Shown in pieces: positions 25,636 to 34,348 of a stretch of DNA of 64,000 bases. Position 1 is the first letter of the stretch; the number at the start of each line of letters is the position of its first letter. The notes beneath the pieces were generated by a model, which saw only the letters and a program-made list of their open reading frames with translations, searched no databases and was not told the origin of the DNA. This stretch comes from Chloroflexota bacterium (lineage in GTDB: Bacteria > Chloroflexota > Dehalococcoidia > Bin125), in assembly GCA_028875225.1 (NCBI GenBank), contig JAPPFB010000002.1, forward strand, positions 1 through 64,000, in the 5' to 3' direction. A program made the translations under genes and the position numbers.

Positions 25636-28142
25636 TGCCGCAATCCGACCTCCCGCTGGCCGGCTCGGTCGTGATCGACCTGAGCGACGAGTGTCTCTGC
25701 CTCGGCGCGCGCTGGCTCTCCGATTTCGGCGCGGATGTGATTCGCGTTGAATCGGCCTCGGGCGACGCGCTCAGGATCAACGGACCGCACCTGGACGACC
25801 GCAGCGATGTCGAGAGCGGCCTGCGCCACTTGCTCTACAACGCCGGCAAACGCAGCTTGGCGCTCAACTTCGACGCCCCCGGCTCCTGGGATCTCGTCGA
25901 CCGGCTGCTCGCCGAGGCTGATTTGGTCCTGGCGCCGCTGGACAAGTCTGTCGACGCCCGCCGCTTCTTCGAGCGGGACCGGTTGCAGCGCGTACACCCT
26001 CATCTCGGCGTGATCGACGTCGTCACTCGACGCGGTGGCGAGGGGCTCCCCGCCTCCGACATCGTCGGCGTCGCCGCCGGCGGGCTGATGCAGGGGCTGG
26101 GCTTCCCCGATGTCGCGCCCGACTATCCGGCGGGCAAACTGGCCTACAAGCAGGCCAGCCAGGTCGCAGCCGCGACCGCCGCGGCGATGCTCTACGACCG
26201 CCGCAATGGCGTCCGCCCGAGCCACGCCTATATCTCGCTTCAGGAAGCGATCCTTTCGACCACGATCCACTTCGCCAACGAGAACCTCTGGCGGCAACTG
26301 GGCGAGAAGGCCTTCCGTCCCGGCGGCGACATTTCATCCCTCGTTCAGGCCAAGGACGGCAAGTGGCTGACATTTGGGATCACGCCCAACACTCCCGAGC
26401 GCTGGGCCGCCTTCGGTCAGTGGCTGTACGAGCGATCGGGCTACGACGGCATCATCGGCGCCGAGTATCCGGGCGACATCTACATCCCCGAGTGGGGCGG
26501 TGAGACGCACCGCGCCTTCCAGCGAGCCTGCGCCTCGCTGGACCGGGATGAGCTCTGCTACGAAGGGCAATCGCGCGGCTTCCTCGCCGTGCCGGTCAAC
26601 TCGGCGCGCGACATCGTCGAGGATCCGCACCTGCATGAGCGGGGCACGTTTCGTCCGGTCGACCATCCGCAGTTCGATCGTGAGATCGACTTGCCTCGAC
26701 TGCCGATCTACTCGACGGGATACGAACCGGTCGGCCGGCCGGCTCCGACGCTGGGCGCGGACTCGGCGGATGTGCTCGGAGAACTTCTGGGGTTGGGTGC
26801 GACGGAGTATGACGGGTTGGTCGTCTCTGGATTGGTGGCGGGACCAAATCGCCTGGCCGCGACATCGAGTCGTGCTTTCGCCCCCCGCAGAGCGGGGGGA
26901 GATGCCGAAGGCAGAGGGGGGACGCCCAATGGCGCCGGGCGTGACAACCTGCCCCTCAAGGGCATCCGTGTCATTGACTTCTGCTGGCAGGCGGCGGGAC
27001 CCCTGACCACCGAACTGATGGCGAATCTGGGCGCGGACGTGATCAAGATCGAGACGGACGCCCGGATCGATACGCTCCGCGTCGCGCTACCCGCCTACGA
27101 TCCGCCGACGATTGAGACCGGCGCGTTCTTCCAGGACTGCAATACCGACAAGCGCAGCATCAATCTCAACCTTGGCGCGCCAGAGGGGCTGCGCGTCGCC
27201 TACGACCTGATCCGCGAGGCCGATGTCGTCACCGACAACTTCACCGGCGGCGTGATGAAGCGGCTCGGACTGGGCTTCGACGACCTGAAGAAGATCAACC
27301 CGCGCATCGTCGTCTGCAGCCTGCCCGTGATGGGCACCTGGGGACCGAAAGCGTCGTGGAAGGGAATCGGCAACAGTGTTGTCGCGCTCTGCGGTCTGGC
27401 CGGGCACACCGGCGCTGCCGACCGCAAACCGACCGGTGTCCTGTTGCACACCGATTTCACCCTGGGACCGCTGGCCGCGACCGCGATTCTCTCCGCGCTG
27501 ATCCAGCGCGACCGCACTGGCGTCGGCCAGGAGATTGAGATCCCACAGTACGAAGCCGGCATCCACCTGCTCGACACCGAACTGATCGAACAGCTCGCCA
27601 ACGGCGTCACGGTCGAACGTCGGGGCAATCGCTCACCCGAAATGGCGCCGCACGGACTCTTCCGCTGCGCCGGCGACGATCGTTGGCTGGCGCTGAGCGC
27701 GCGAGACACGGTCGACTGGCTGGAGATTTGCCGAACAATCGGACGAGATGATCTGGCCACACGTCAGGATCTGCGGACGCTGGAAGGCCGGAAAGCGGCC
27801 GAGGACGAGATCGAAGCGGCGATCACGAGTTGGACCTGCGCTCAGGGCGTCTGGCAGGCAACGGCTGCATTCGAGTTAGCCGGCGTCCCCGCAGGTCCCA
27901 ATGAGGACATCGAAGACCTGGTCGAATCAGATCCGTCAATGGCCGGCTTCTTCCACGAGTTCGACCACCCAGTCGGGATCCGATTCATGGCCCAGAACCA
28001 GCCATTCCTCTGGAACGGCGAACGCCTGCCCATTCGGCGTGCCCCCTTCTTCGGCGAGCACAACGAACAGGTCTACCGGGACGAATTGGGACTGAGTGAG
28101 GACGAGTTCACGCAACTCCTGCTCGACGAGGTGATCCGCTAA
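25635..28142 (+). CDS. Double CaiB/BaiF CoA-transferase, fused by repeat-derived linker
   Basis: An 835-residue protein of two class III CoA-transferase units. The first begins PLAGSVVIDLSDECLCLG and the second, near residue 438, PLKGIRVIDFCWQAAGPL. The C-terminal half has the expected catalytic Asp (Asp607 in LLHTDFTLGP); at the equivalent place the N-terminal half has Gln173 (AYKQASQ), so only one unit should form the aspartyl-CoA intermediate. The linker (about residues 415-432) is the translation of an in-frame family A palindromic repeat at 26879-26928. The gene starts at the ATG overlapping the hydratase stop. CoA donor and acid acceptor are unknown. Full-length double proteins of this kind are known elsewhere, for example in mycobacteria. 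Confidence 0.92.
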   Translation: MPQSDLPLAGSVVIDLSDECLCLGARWLSDFGADVIRVESASGDALRINGPHLDDRSDVESGLRHLLYNAGKRSLALNFDAPGSWDLVDRLLAEADLVLAPLDKSVDARRFFERDRLQRVHPHLGVIDVVTRRGGEGLPASDIVGVAAGGLMQGLGFPDVAPDYPAGKLAYKQASQVAAATAAAMLYDRRNGVRPSHAYISLQEAILSTTIHFANENLWRQLGEKAFRPGGDISSLVQAKDGKWLTFGITPNTPERWAAFGQWLYERSGYDGIIGAEYPGDIYIPEWGGETHRAFQRACASLDRDELCYEGQSRGFLAVPVNSARDIVEDPHLHERGTFRPVDHPQFDREIDLPRLPIYSTGYEPVGRPAPTLGADSADVLGELLGLGATEYDGLVVSGLVAGPNRLAATSSRAFAPRRAGGDAEGRGGTPNGAGRDNLPLKGIRVIDFCWQAAGPLTTELMANLGADVIKIETDARIDTLRVALPAYDPPTIETGAFFQDCNTDKRSINLNLGAPEGLRVAYDLIREADVVTDNFTGGVMKRLGLGFDDLKKINPRIVVCSLPVMGTWGPKASWKGIGNSVVALCGLAGHTGAADRKPTGVLLHTDFTLGPLAATAILSALIQRDRTGVGQEIEIPQYEAGIHLLDTELIEQLANGVTVERRGNRSPEMAPHGLFRCAGDDRWLALSARDTVDWLEICRTIGRDDLATRQDLRTLEGRKAAEDEIEAAITSWTCAQGVWQATAAFELAGVPAGPNEDIEDLVESDPSMAGFFHEFDHPVGIRFMAQNQPFLWNGERLPIRRAPFFGEHNEQVYRDELGLSEDEFTQLLLDEVIR
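26879..26928 (+). repeat. Family A repeat inside a coding sequence
   Basis: CGCCCCCCGC-AGA-GCGGGGGGAGATGCCGAAGGCAGAGGGGGGA lies in frame within the double CaiB gene. It is nearly identical to the intergenic copy at 42402-42450 (shared block GGGGGGAGATGCCGAAGGCA and beyond). It encodes an Arg/Gly/Ala-rich linker. Confidence 0.9.
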
Positions 28143-28150
28143 ACAGCTCC

Positions 28151-28295
28151 GTCATTCCCGCGCTTGCCGCGGGAATCTCGCTGAATTCCGCACGGCCACT
28201 GACGAGGCAAGGGGCGCGTTGGCTATGTGGCCGGACTCAACACTCGAACCCCGTACGAGACACTGCGAGATACCCGCGGCAAGCGCGGGTATGAC
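28151..28295. repeat. REPIN-like inverted pair, family B
   Basis: The left arm 28151-28180 (GTCATTCCCGCGCTTGCCGC...) and right arm 28266-28295 (CGAGATACCCGCGGCAAGCG...) are inverse copies with two base changes, separated by ~85 bases. Located between convergent genes (double CaiB and alcohol dehydrogenase). Confidence 0.9.
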
Positions 28296-28319
28296 GACCT
28301 GCTGTTGATCACAGCGGCA

Positions 28320-29372
28320 CTAGGCCCAGGGATCGATGATCACCTTGCAACCGCGCTGATTGAACGCCGTCTCGTACGCCTCCTGCGCCTCGTCGATGCT
28401 GAAGCGATGCGTGATCAGCTGCTCGACGGGCAGACCCTGCTGGACCAGCTCGAACAGCTCCAGCATCTCGTGCGGCGCGACGCTCCAGCTGCCGATCAGG
28501 GTGAGTTCCTTGGGCAGCAGGTGACCGGCGACCGTGATCGGCGTCGGTCGAGGCACCGGGCCGTCCGGCGTCTCGTCGAACTTGAGGCCGATGAATCCCA
28601 CCCGGCCACCGACCCTCACTGCGTCGACGCAGAGCATCTGCGGCTCGGTGTAGCCGGTGAAGTCGAGCGCCACATCCGGCCCGCGACCGTCGGTCAGCTC
28701 CATGACCCTCTCAAGCGCATCCTCTGAAACAGGATCGATCGCCACATCGACGCCGTAGTCGCGAGCCATACTGCGCCGGAACTCGGCTGGTTCCGTGGCG
28801 ATCACCCGCGCCCCGAGCCGCTCGCAAATGATGGCGGCGGAGGCGCCGAGCGGTCCCAGACCGGTGATCAACACCGTGTCGAATCCGTTCACGCCCAGTC
28901 GACGGATGGCACGGTACGGCGTCCCCACCGCATCGACCAGGATTGAGCCGATCTCGAAGGGAACGTCGTCGGGCATCGGGATGCAGTGGGTGTCGGGACG
29001 CGAAATGTACTGCGTGTGCGTGCCCAGGTACTCCTCGCCGCCCTCCGCGAGATCCGTGCAGAGCAGCCAGAGACCCTGGTGGCAGTACCAGCACTGACCG
29101 CATTGCTCGCCCATGTGCGCGATCACCGCGACGCGCGTCCCCTCGGCAATCTTGGCTGCCGGGCCGGTCTTTACGACCACGCCGGCCGCCTCGTGTCCTG
29201 AGTTGTACGAGTGCGAGTTGAAGTCTCGCTCGCCATGCCGGTAGCTGCGCAGCTCGGTGCCGCAGATCGTGCTGGCGATCACCTTGACGATGACCCAGTT
29301 GTCGCGCACCTCCGGTTCGGGCACGTCAATCACTGCGACGCGCGAGTCGCCGTACATCTCAACTGCCTTCAT
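28320..29372 (-). CDS. Zinc-dependent alcohol dehydrogenase (MDR family)
   Basis: A 350-residue medium-chain dehydrogenase. The catalytic zinc site shows Cys in STICGTELRS and His-Glu in NSGHEAAGVV; a cysteine cluster (EQCGQCWYCHQGLWLLC) could hold the structural zinc. The nucleotide fold is VLITGLGPLGASAA. The start at ATG 29372 (MKAVEMYGD) is typical of the family; the longer frame to 29444 overlaps the upstream gene. The product probably oxidises or reduces a polyol or sugar-type alcohol, as in threonine or sorbitol dehydrogenases. Close to the hydroxyacid dehydrogenase upstream on the same strand. Confidence 0.93.
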   Translation of the reverse strand: MKAVEMYGDSRVAVIDVPEPEVRDNWVIVKVIASTICGTELRSYRHGERDFNSHSYNSGHEAAGVVVKTGPAAKIAEGTRVAVIAHMGEQCGQCWYCHQGLWLLCTDLAEGGEEYLGTHTQYISRPDTHCIPMPDDVPFEIGSILVDAVGTPYRAIRRLGVNGFDTVLITGLGPLGASAAIICERLGARVIATEPAEFRRSMARDYGVDVAIDPVSEDALERVMELTDGRGPDVALDFTGYTEPQMLCVDAVRVGGRVGFIGLKFDETPDGPVPRPTPITVAGHLLPKELTLIGSWSVAPHEMLELFELVQQGLPVEQLITHRFSIDEAQEAYETAFNQRGCKVIIDPWA

Positions 29373-29409
29373 GACGGACCTCGATCTCCTACCGACTCCA
29401 ACCAGGGAT

Positions 29410-30372
29410 TCAGTACCACTTGTCTTTGTCAACCACGTTGACAAAGTCGCGCCCCTCGACCAGGCGGCGCGCGTTTTCCAGGATCAATTCGAAGCGCCGC
29501 TCGGGGATGTTTTCCGCGTCGGCGACGGCGATGTGCGGCGTCAGGATCACGTTCTCTGCCTGCCAGAGCGGATGGCCCTCTGGCAACGGTTCAATCTCAT
29601 AGACGTCGAGTCCCGCTCCGGCGATCTCGCCGTGATCAAGCGCCGCGACGAGATCGTCGAGCTTGCAGGTCATCCCGCGTCCGATGTTGATGAAGTATGC
29701 GGAGTTCTTCATCAGCGAGAAGCGGTCCGCGTTCCACATGAGCTCCGTCTCCGGAGTGTGCGGGACGGTCGTGACCACAAAGTCAGCCTCAGGCAGGCGT
29801 GTATCGAGTTCGGACGGATCAATGATCTCGCCCTCAATCTCATATGCCGGGCGCGGATCGACTCCGATGACCCGGCAACCGAACGCTGCGCAGAGGCGCG
29901 CAGCCTCGGCGCCGATGCCGCCGACGCCATTGATCAGGACCGTCGATTCCGTCAGATCGACATAGCCGCGCTTGCGGGCCTGCTTGTCCCAGCGACCCTC
30001 AGCCTGCGCCGCGCTGTAGTACGGCAGCCCGCGCGAGAGCGCCAGCATGTACATGAGGATGTGGTGCGCGATGTGATCCGAATAGATCCCGCGCGGATTG
30101 CTGACCACGACCGCATGGTCGGCGAGCTCGGGGTAGTACCAACCAACCGGCGGTCCGGCGAACGGATTTTGCAGCAGACTCAAGCGCTCAACAGTGGGCA
30201 GCACCTCCGGTGCGACCCAACCATAGGCGGCGTCGGCGTCGGTGAGTTCCTGCGCTGCGTCTGCTTCATCCTCGACGATGACGACGTCGAGACCTGGAAT
30301 CTCATTCCGCATCCGCTCCGCCCACTCGCGGATGTCATCGTCAATCGGCGGCAGCATCACGTACTTGGGCAT
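29410..30372 (-). CDS. D-2-hydroxyacid dehydrogenase, divergent paralogue
   Basis: A 320-residue NAD-linked 2-hydroxyacid dehydrogenase. The Rossmann loop is INGVGGIGAEAAR, with the catalytic Arg in INIGRGMTC, Glu in DVYEIEPLPEGHPLW and His in LTPHIAVA. The EPLPEGHPLW ending resembles the CtBP/PDH-type subgroup more than the glyoxylate reductase at 7199-8158. It sits between an alcohol dehydrogenase and a double CaiB gene, all on the minus strand, suggesting one catabolic transcript. Confidence 0.92.
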   Translation of the reverse strand: MPKYVMLPPIDDDIREWAERMRNEIPGLDVVIVEDEADAAQELTDADAAYGWVAPEVLPTVERLSLLQNPFAGPPVGWYYPELADHAVVVSNPRGIYSDHIAHHILMYMLALSRGLPYYSAAQAEGRWDKQARKRGYVDLTESTVLINGVGGIGAEAARLCAAFGCRVIGVDPRPAYEIEGEIIDPSELDTRLPEADFVVTTVPHTPETELMWNADRFSLMKNSAYFINIGRGMTCKLDDLVAALDHGEIAGAGLDVYEIEPLPEGHPLWQAENVILTPHIAVADAENIPERRFELILENARRLVEGRDFVNVVDKDKWY

Positions 30373-30401
30373 GTCCGGTCCTCAACCCTCTCCCTGGTTG
30401 C

Positions 30402-32798
30402 CTATCCGACCACCCCGGCCGCGACCAGTTCGGCAATCTCCTCCTGGCTCTTGCCGAGCAACCCGCCCAGGACTTCTTCGTTGTGTTCGCCCAGCATCGG
30501 CGAGCGTTCAAGCACGCGTCGTTCCAGGTGCGCGAACTCCCACGGCGCGGCGTCGATCCAGATGCCGAAACCGGGATGCGACGGCTGCTCGACTCGCTGG
30601 TAATGATCGCGGAAGTGTTCATCGACATCCATCATGTCGCGCAGGTCCTCAACCGCATTTGCCGCGATCCCGGCAGCCTGCATCTGTTCTGCGGCGTCCC
30701 ACTTGCTCAGTCGTGCGGACCAACTCTCGACTGCCGATTCGATGTCATCCTCAATGGCCTTCCGACCGGCCAGAGTTCGGAGGTCTGCTCGATTGGCCCA
30801 ATCGCTCTGGCCGATTAACTGCGCGATTGCCGGCCATTGTTCGTCGGACTCCATGGCGATGGCGACCCACTGGTCGTCGCCTGTGGATGGAAACACGCCG
30901 TGCGGGCACATGTTGGGATCGCGGTTGCCGATCCGGGGCAGATCCTCACCAAGCTGATCGAATTCCATCCACTGAGCGCCGAGCAAGGCGACCGTCGCGC
31001 TGAGCTGGCTCAACTCGATTTCTCGTCCGTCACCCGACTCTTCACGGGCGCGCAGGGCGGAGAGAATCGCGGTCACGCCGACGTGCGGAGAGGTGAAGTC
31101 GGGATACGCGACGCCCATTCCGCGCGGCGGTTGATCGGGGAATCCCATCTGGAAGTTCATGCCCGCAGCCGCCTTGAGCAGGTTGCCCAGGGTGCGTAAG
31201 GGACGCCAGGGACTGTCGCCGCCGACGCCGGGCAGGTGAACCAGGATCAAACCGGGATTGATCCGTCGCAGTTCCTCCCAGGGGAATCCCATCCGCGCCA
31301 GGGAGCCGGCCGAATAGTTGTTGACCAGCACGTCGCAGTGAGCCACCAGTTCGCGCAGCAGTTCCTTGCCCTGTTCGTTGGCAAGATCGATAGTCACCGA
31401 TTTCTTGCCGGTGTTGGCCTCGTTGTACAGGTCGGGCAGGTCGACGTCGTATTCGCCCCTGACCGGCTGCACCCGCAGGGGATCCATTCGTTCACCGCTG
31501 GACTCGACCTTGATCACCTCGGCGCCGAAGTTGGCCAACAACCGAGTCGTCAACGGGCCGGCCGCGACCCAGGTCAAATCGAGTACGCGGATGCCGGCCA
31601 GCGGCATGTCGGGATAGGGAGCGGACCCCCCTCTGCGTTCGGCGTCTCGCCTCGCAAGCGGGGGGAAAGGGGAGTTTGCATGTTCCCCCAGCCTCGGCGC
31701 CGGACGCATCGGCAGCGGCGACTGGACTGGATCGAGCGGGCTGCGCGAGTAGCTCAGCGATTTGCCCACCGCCGGCGTCTCGACATCGCTGAACTGCCCC
31801 GCCGTCTGGTAGTGCTCGCATTCGGCGAACTCGCTGAAGCGCAGCGTCGGCATCGCCGGAGTCCCGCAGGCCCAGAGCCGATCAAGCAACTTCTGCCGAG
31901 GCCAAACCGCGGCCAGCTCCTTGGCCAGATCCTGGAGTGGGTTCTCGAGGTACTGCCAGGCGGCGCGGTCGCCCCGGTGGATGACTTCCCAGTTGTCCGG
32001 ATCGAGATCGTGCGCGACGCCTGCCTCGTCCAGCATCTCGATGAACTCGGGCAGTCTGTTCGGCGAGATGTTGCAGGCCATCCAACGGTCGTCCGCGCAG
32101 CGAATCGTCTGAGACAGCGCCGGACGATAGGGCGCTTCACCGCGCCAGCGCCAGATGTTCGGGTTCGAGGTCTGAACGACCTGAAACGATGTCGCCTCCT
32201 GCATGGAGATATCGATCCAGCAGCCGGGTTGACCCGGAGTGCGATCGCGTCCGTGTAATGCCGTCATCGCCGACGAGGCGATGGTCAGCCCGGTCATCGT
32301 GTGACCGGGAAACGCCGCTCCGTGGACCGGCGGATCCTTGCGCTCGCCACTGATTTGCAACAAGCCGCCGGCCGCCGTCGCGGTCAGATCGGTGGCGCGC
32401 CAGCCCGACTTTGGCCCGCGTTGTCCGTACGGCGTCGCCGAGACGACGATCAGGCGCGGATTCGCGGCGCGAACCTCATCGACCGGGAACCCGCCCGGCT
32501 GTTGCGTTTCAATCAGGACGTCCGCCGACGCCACCAGTTCGAGCAACCGCTTCAGCCCCTCGTCGGTGCGCCAGTCAAGCACAACCGACCGCTTGTTGAC
32601 GTTGAAGTAGAGATGTTGGTAGCTGCCGTCGGGCGACGGCCGGTCGTCAACGAACGGAGCGAGATGGCGGATGCGATTGCCGCCGGGAGGCTCGACCATC
32701 GTCACGTCCGCCCCGAGGTCGGCGAGCATCCGGCTACCCAGCGCGGCGCGATGATCGGAGAGGTCGAGAACTCGTATCCCATTCAGAGGTAGCGTCAT
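30402..32798 (-). CDS. Second double CaiB/BaiF CoA-transferase with repeat-derived linker
   Basis: A 798-residue protein with two CoA-transferase units: the first begins PLNGIRVLDLSDHRAALG, the second MPLAGIRVLDLTWVAAGPL near residue 395. The C-terminal unit keeps the catalytic Asp (Asp567 in AYPDFTSP); the N-terminal unit has His166 (PGHTMTG) at that place. The linker contains a family A repeat (31623-31668) read in the same frame as in the other double protein: RRDAERRGGSAP here, RAGGDAEGRGGTPN there. ATG 32798 is chosen; a GTG at 32807 is also possible. The two double proteins are paralogues with limited overall identity, so they are not a recent duplication. Confidence 0.92.
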   Translation of the reverse strand: MTLPLNGIRVLDLSDHRAALGSRMLADLGADVTMVEPPGGNRIRHLAPFVDDRPSPDGSYQHLYFNVNKRSVVLDWRTDEGLKRLLELVASADVLIETQQPGGFPVDEVRAANPRLIVVSATPYGQRGPKSGWRATDLTATAAGGLLQISGERKDPPVHGAAFPGHTMTGLTIASSAMTALHGRDRTPGQPGCWIDISMQEATSFQVVQTSNPNIWRWRGEAPYRPALSQTIRCADDRWMACNISPNRLPEFIEMLDEAGVAHDLDPDNWEVIHRGDRAAWQYLENPLQDLAKELAAVWPRQKLLDRLWACGTPAMPTLRFSEFAECEHYQTAGQFSDVETPAVGKSLSYSRSPLDPVQSPLPMRPAPRLGEHANSPFPPLARRDAERRGGSAPYPDMPLAGIRVLDLTWVAAGPLTTRLLANFGAEVIKVESSGERMDPLRVQPVRGEYDVDLPDLYNEANTGKKSVTIDLANEQGKELLRELVAHCDVLVNNYSAGSLARMGFPWEELRRINPGLILVHLPGVGGDSPWRPLRTLGNLLKAAAGMNFQMGFPDQPPRGMGVAYPDFTSPHVGVTAILSALRAREESGDGREIELSQLSATVALLGAQWMEFDQLGEDLPRIGNRDPNMCPHGVFPSTGDDQWVAIAMESDEQWPAIAQLIGQSDWANRADLRTLAGRKAIEDDIESAVESWSARLSKWDAAEQMQAAGIAANAVEDLRDMMDVDEHFRDHYQRVEQPSHPGFGIWIDAAPWEFAHLERRVLERSPMLGEHNEEVLGGLLGKSQEEIAELVAAGVVG
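31623..31668 (-). repeat. Family A repeat inside the second double CaiB gene
   Basis: On the minus strand: TTTCCCCCCGCTTGCGAGGC then GAGACGCCGAACGCAGAGGG and GGGTCCGC. It corresponds to the copies at 26879-26928 and 42402-42450, with the central GATGCCGAAGGC diverged to GACGCCGAACGC, and lies in the same orientation relative to the coding strand. Confidence 0.85.
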
Positions 32799-32893
32799 GA
32801 ACCTCACCGGTCTCGCGGATGCGCGCCTCCGAGGGTCAAGCGGGCTTTGCCATACTAGCGATTGCTCAGGTCGGATCGCGGAAGGAATTTGCC

Positions 32894-34129
32894 ATGGAAG
32901 CGCTCGAGGGAATCCGGGTCGTGGAGCTGTCGATCGCGGTGCAAGGACCCGCGGCGGGCGGCTACCTGTCCGATATGGGTGCCGACGTGATCAAGGTCGA
33001 GCCACCGATGGGCGATGCCAACCGCTGGTATCGAGGAAACAACAACGATCTGCCCTGGGAGTCGGTCGGCACCCAGTTCATCGGAGCGTCGCACGGCAAG
33101 CGATCGGTCTGCGTCGACATCCACACCGAGATCGGCCTGGAACTGGTCGACCAGCTGGTCGACAGCGCCGACGTCTTCCTGAGCAACTATCGCGAGCCGG
33201 CGCTGGAGCGGATCGGGATGGGCTACGAACGGCTCTCGGCGCGCAATCCGGGTTTGGTCTACGCCACGGCCAACGGCTTCGGCCCCGACGGTCCCGCGCG
33301 CGAGAACCGGATGAGCGACCAGTACTCGCAGGCCCGCAGCGGAATCTCAGGCGTGACCGGCACGCCCGGGGACCCACAGCTGATCCCGGGCGCGATCATC
33401 GCGGATACCGGCGGCGCGATGGCGCTGGCGATGGGCATCCTGACGGCCCTGGTCGCGCGTCAACGCGACGGGCTGGGCCAGAAGGTCCAGACCTCCTCCT
33501 ATGGCGCGATGATCTGGATGCAGGCCTGGGAGATCAATCACACCTCGGCAACCGGACACCTGCCGACGCGTGACGGCGCATTTCACCCCATCGTTTCCGC
33601 ACTGAGCGGCATCTACGAAGCCTCTGACGGCGTCGCCTTTTGCCTGGGCATCCGCGAGGACGAGACCTGGCGGGAGATCTGCGAGTACGGCGGCAATCCC
33701 GACCTGGCCGACGATCCGCGCTGGAATCAGCGCGAGGGTCGCGATCCGTTCCGCGATCAGGAGGCGATGGACCGGGTCGCAGACGTGCGCCCGTTCGTGG
33801 CCGAGATGATGAAGACCCGCACCAGCGACGAGTGGCAAGACTTCTTCGACATCCACCCCGACGGCGCCATGGCCCAGCGCGTCCTCAACTATGAGGAAGT
33901 GCTGGACGATGAGCAGGCGCTCGTCAACGGCTACATCGTCGACAAGGACATTCCCCACGTCGGCCGCCGCCGAGTCGCCGGCATCCCCACCCGCCTCAGT
34001 CGAACACCCGGCACGGCCAAGAACATGTTCTCCGAACTCGGCGAGCACACGGCGGAACTCATGCAAGAACTCGGCTACGACGAAACAGCAATCGCCGAGG
34101 TGGAATCACACAAGGCCCCGCCGTTCTAG
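32894..34129 (+). CDS. CaiB/BaiF CoA-transferase, single unit
   Basis: A 411-residue class III CoA-transferase that moves CoA between carboxylic acids. The N-terminus LEGIRVVELSIAVQGPAAGG, the GADVIKVEPP strand, ATANGFGPDGP and the catalytic Asp171 (AIIADTGGAM) are as expected for an active subunit of an interlocked dimer. ATG 32894 follows GAAGGA. It is divergent from the double CaiB gene, with about 95 bases between them, and so gives five CaiB units in 9 kb. Confidence 0.95.
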   Translation: MEALEGIRVVELSIAVQGPAAGGYLSDMGADVIKVEPPMGDANRWYRGNNNDLPWESVGTQFIGASHGKRSVCVDIHTEIGLELVDQLVDSADVFLSNYREPALERIGMGYERLSARNPGLVYATANGFGPDGPARENRMSDQYSQARSGISGVTGTPGDPQLIPGAIIADTGGAMALAMGILTALVARQRDGLGQKVQTSSYGAMIWMQAWEINHTSATGHLPTRDGAFHPIVSALSGIYEASDGVAFCLGIREDETWREICEYGGNPDLADDPRWNQREGRDPFRDQEAMDRVADVRPFVAEMMKTRTSDEWQDFFDIHPDGAMAQRVLNYEEVLDDEQALVNGYIVDKDIPHVGRRRVAGIPTRLSRTPGTAKNMFSELGEHTAELMQELGYDETAIAEVESHKAPPF

Positions 34130-34161
34130 GCGCCACGCACCCTCCGACCATCGCACATCCT

Positions 34162-34333
34162 CCGATGCCCCGCGCTTGACGCGGGGCCCAGACCTCGGAC
34201 ATCGCTAGCTGAATGGCGATTCTCCAGGCACAGACTTGATCGCGGGATCCGCAACCGGCCGCTGAGCTGAGAAGGACTGTGTTGCCGCCGCCAGGTTGCC
34301 TGCCCTTGGCCCCGCGTTGGGGCGCGGGGCATC
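34162..34333. repeat. Family C inverted pair (MITE-like)
   Basis: The left end GATGCCCCGCGCTTGACGCG plus GGGCCCAGACC (34162-34199) and the right end GGCCCCGCG-TTGG-GGCGCGGGGCATCGG (near 34304-34333) are inverse copies around a ~110-base interior containing TGAGCTGAGAAGGAC. The same ends occur at 23458-23854. No transposase is encoded. Confidence 0.75.
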
Positions 34334-34348
34334 GGTGAGTGCGAGGCG

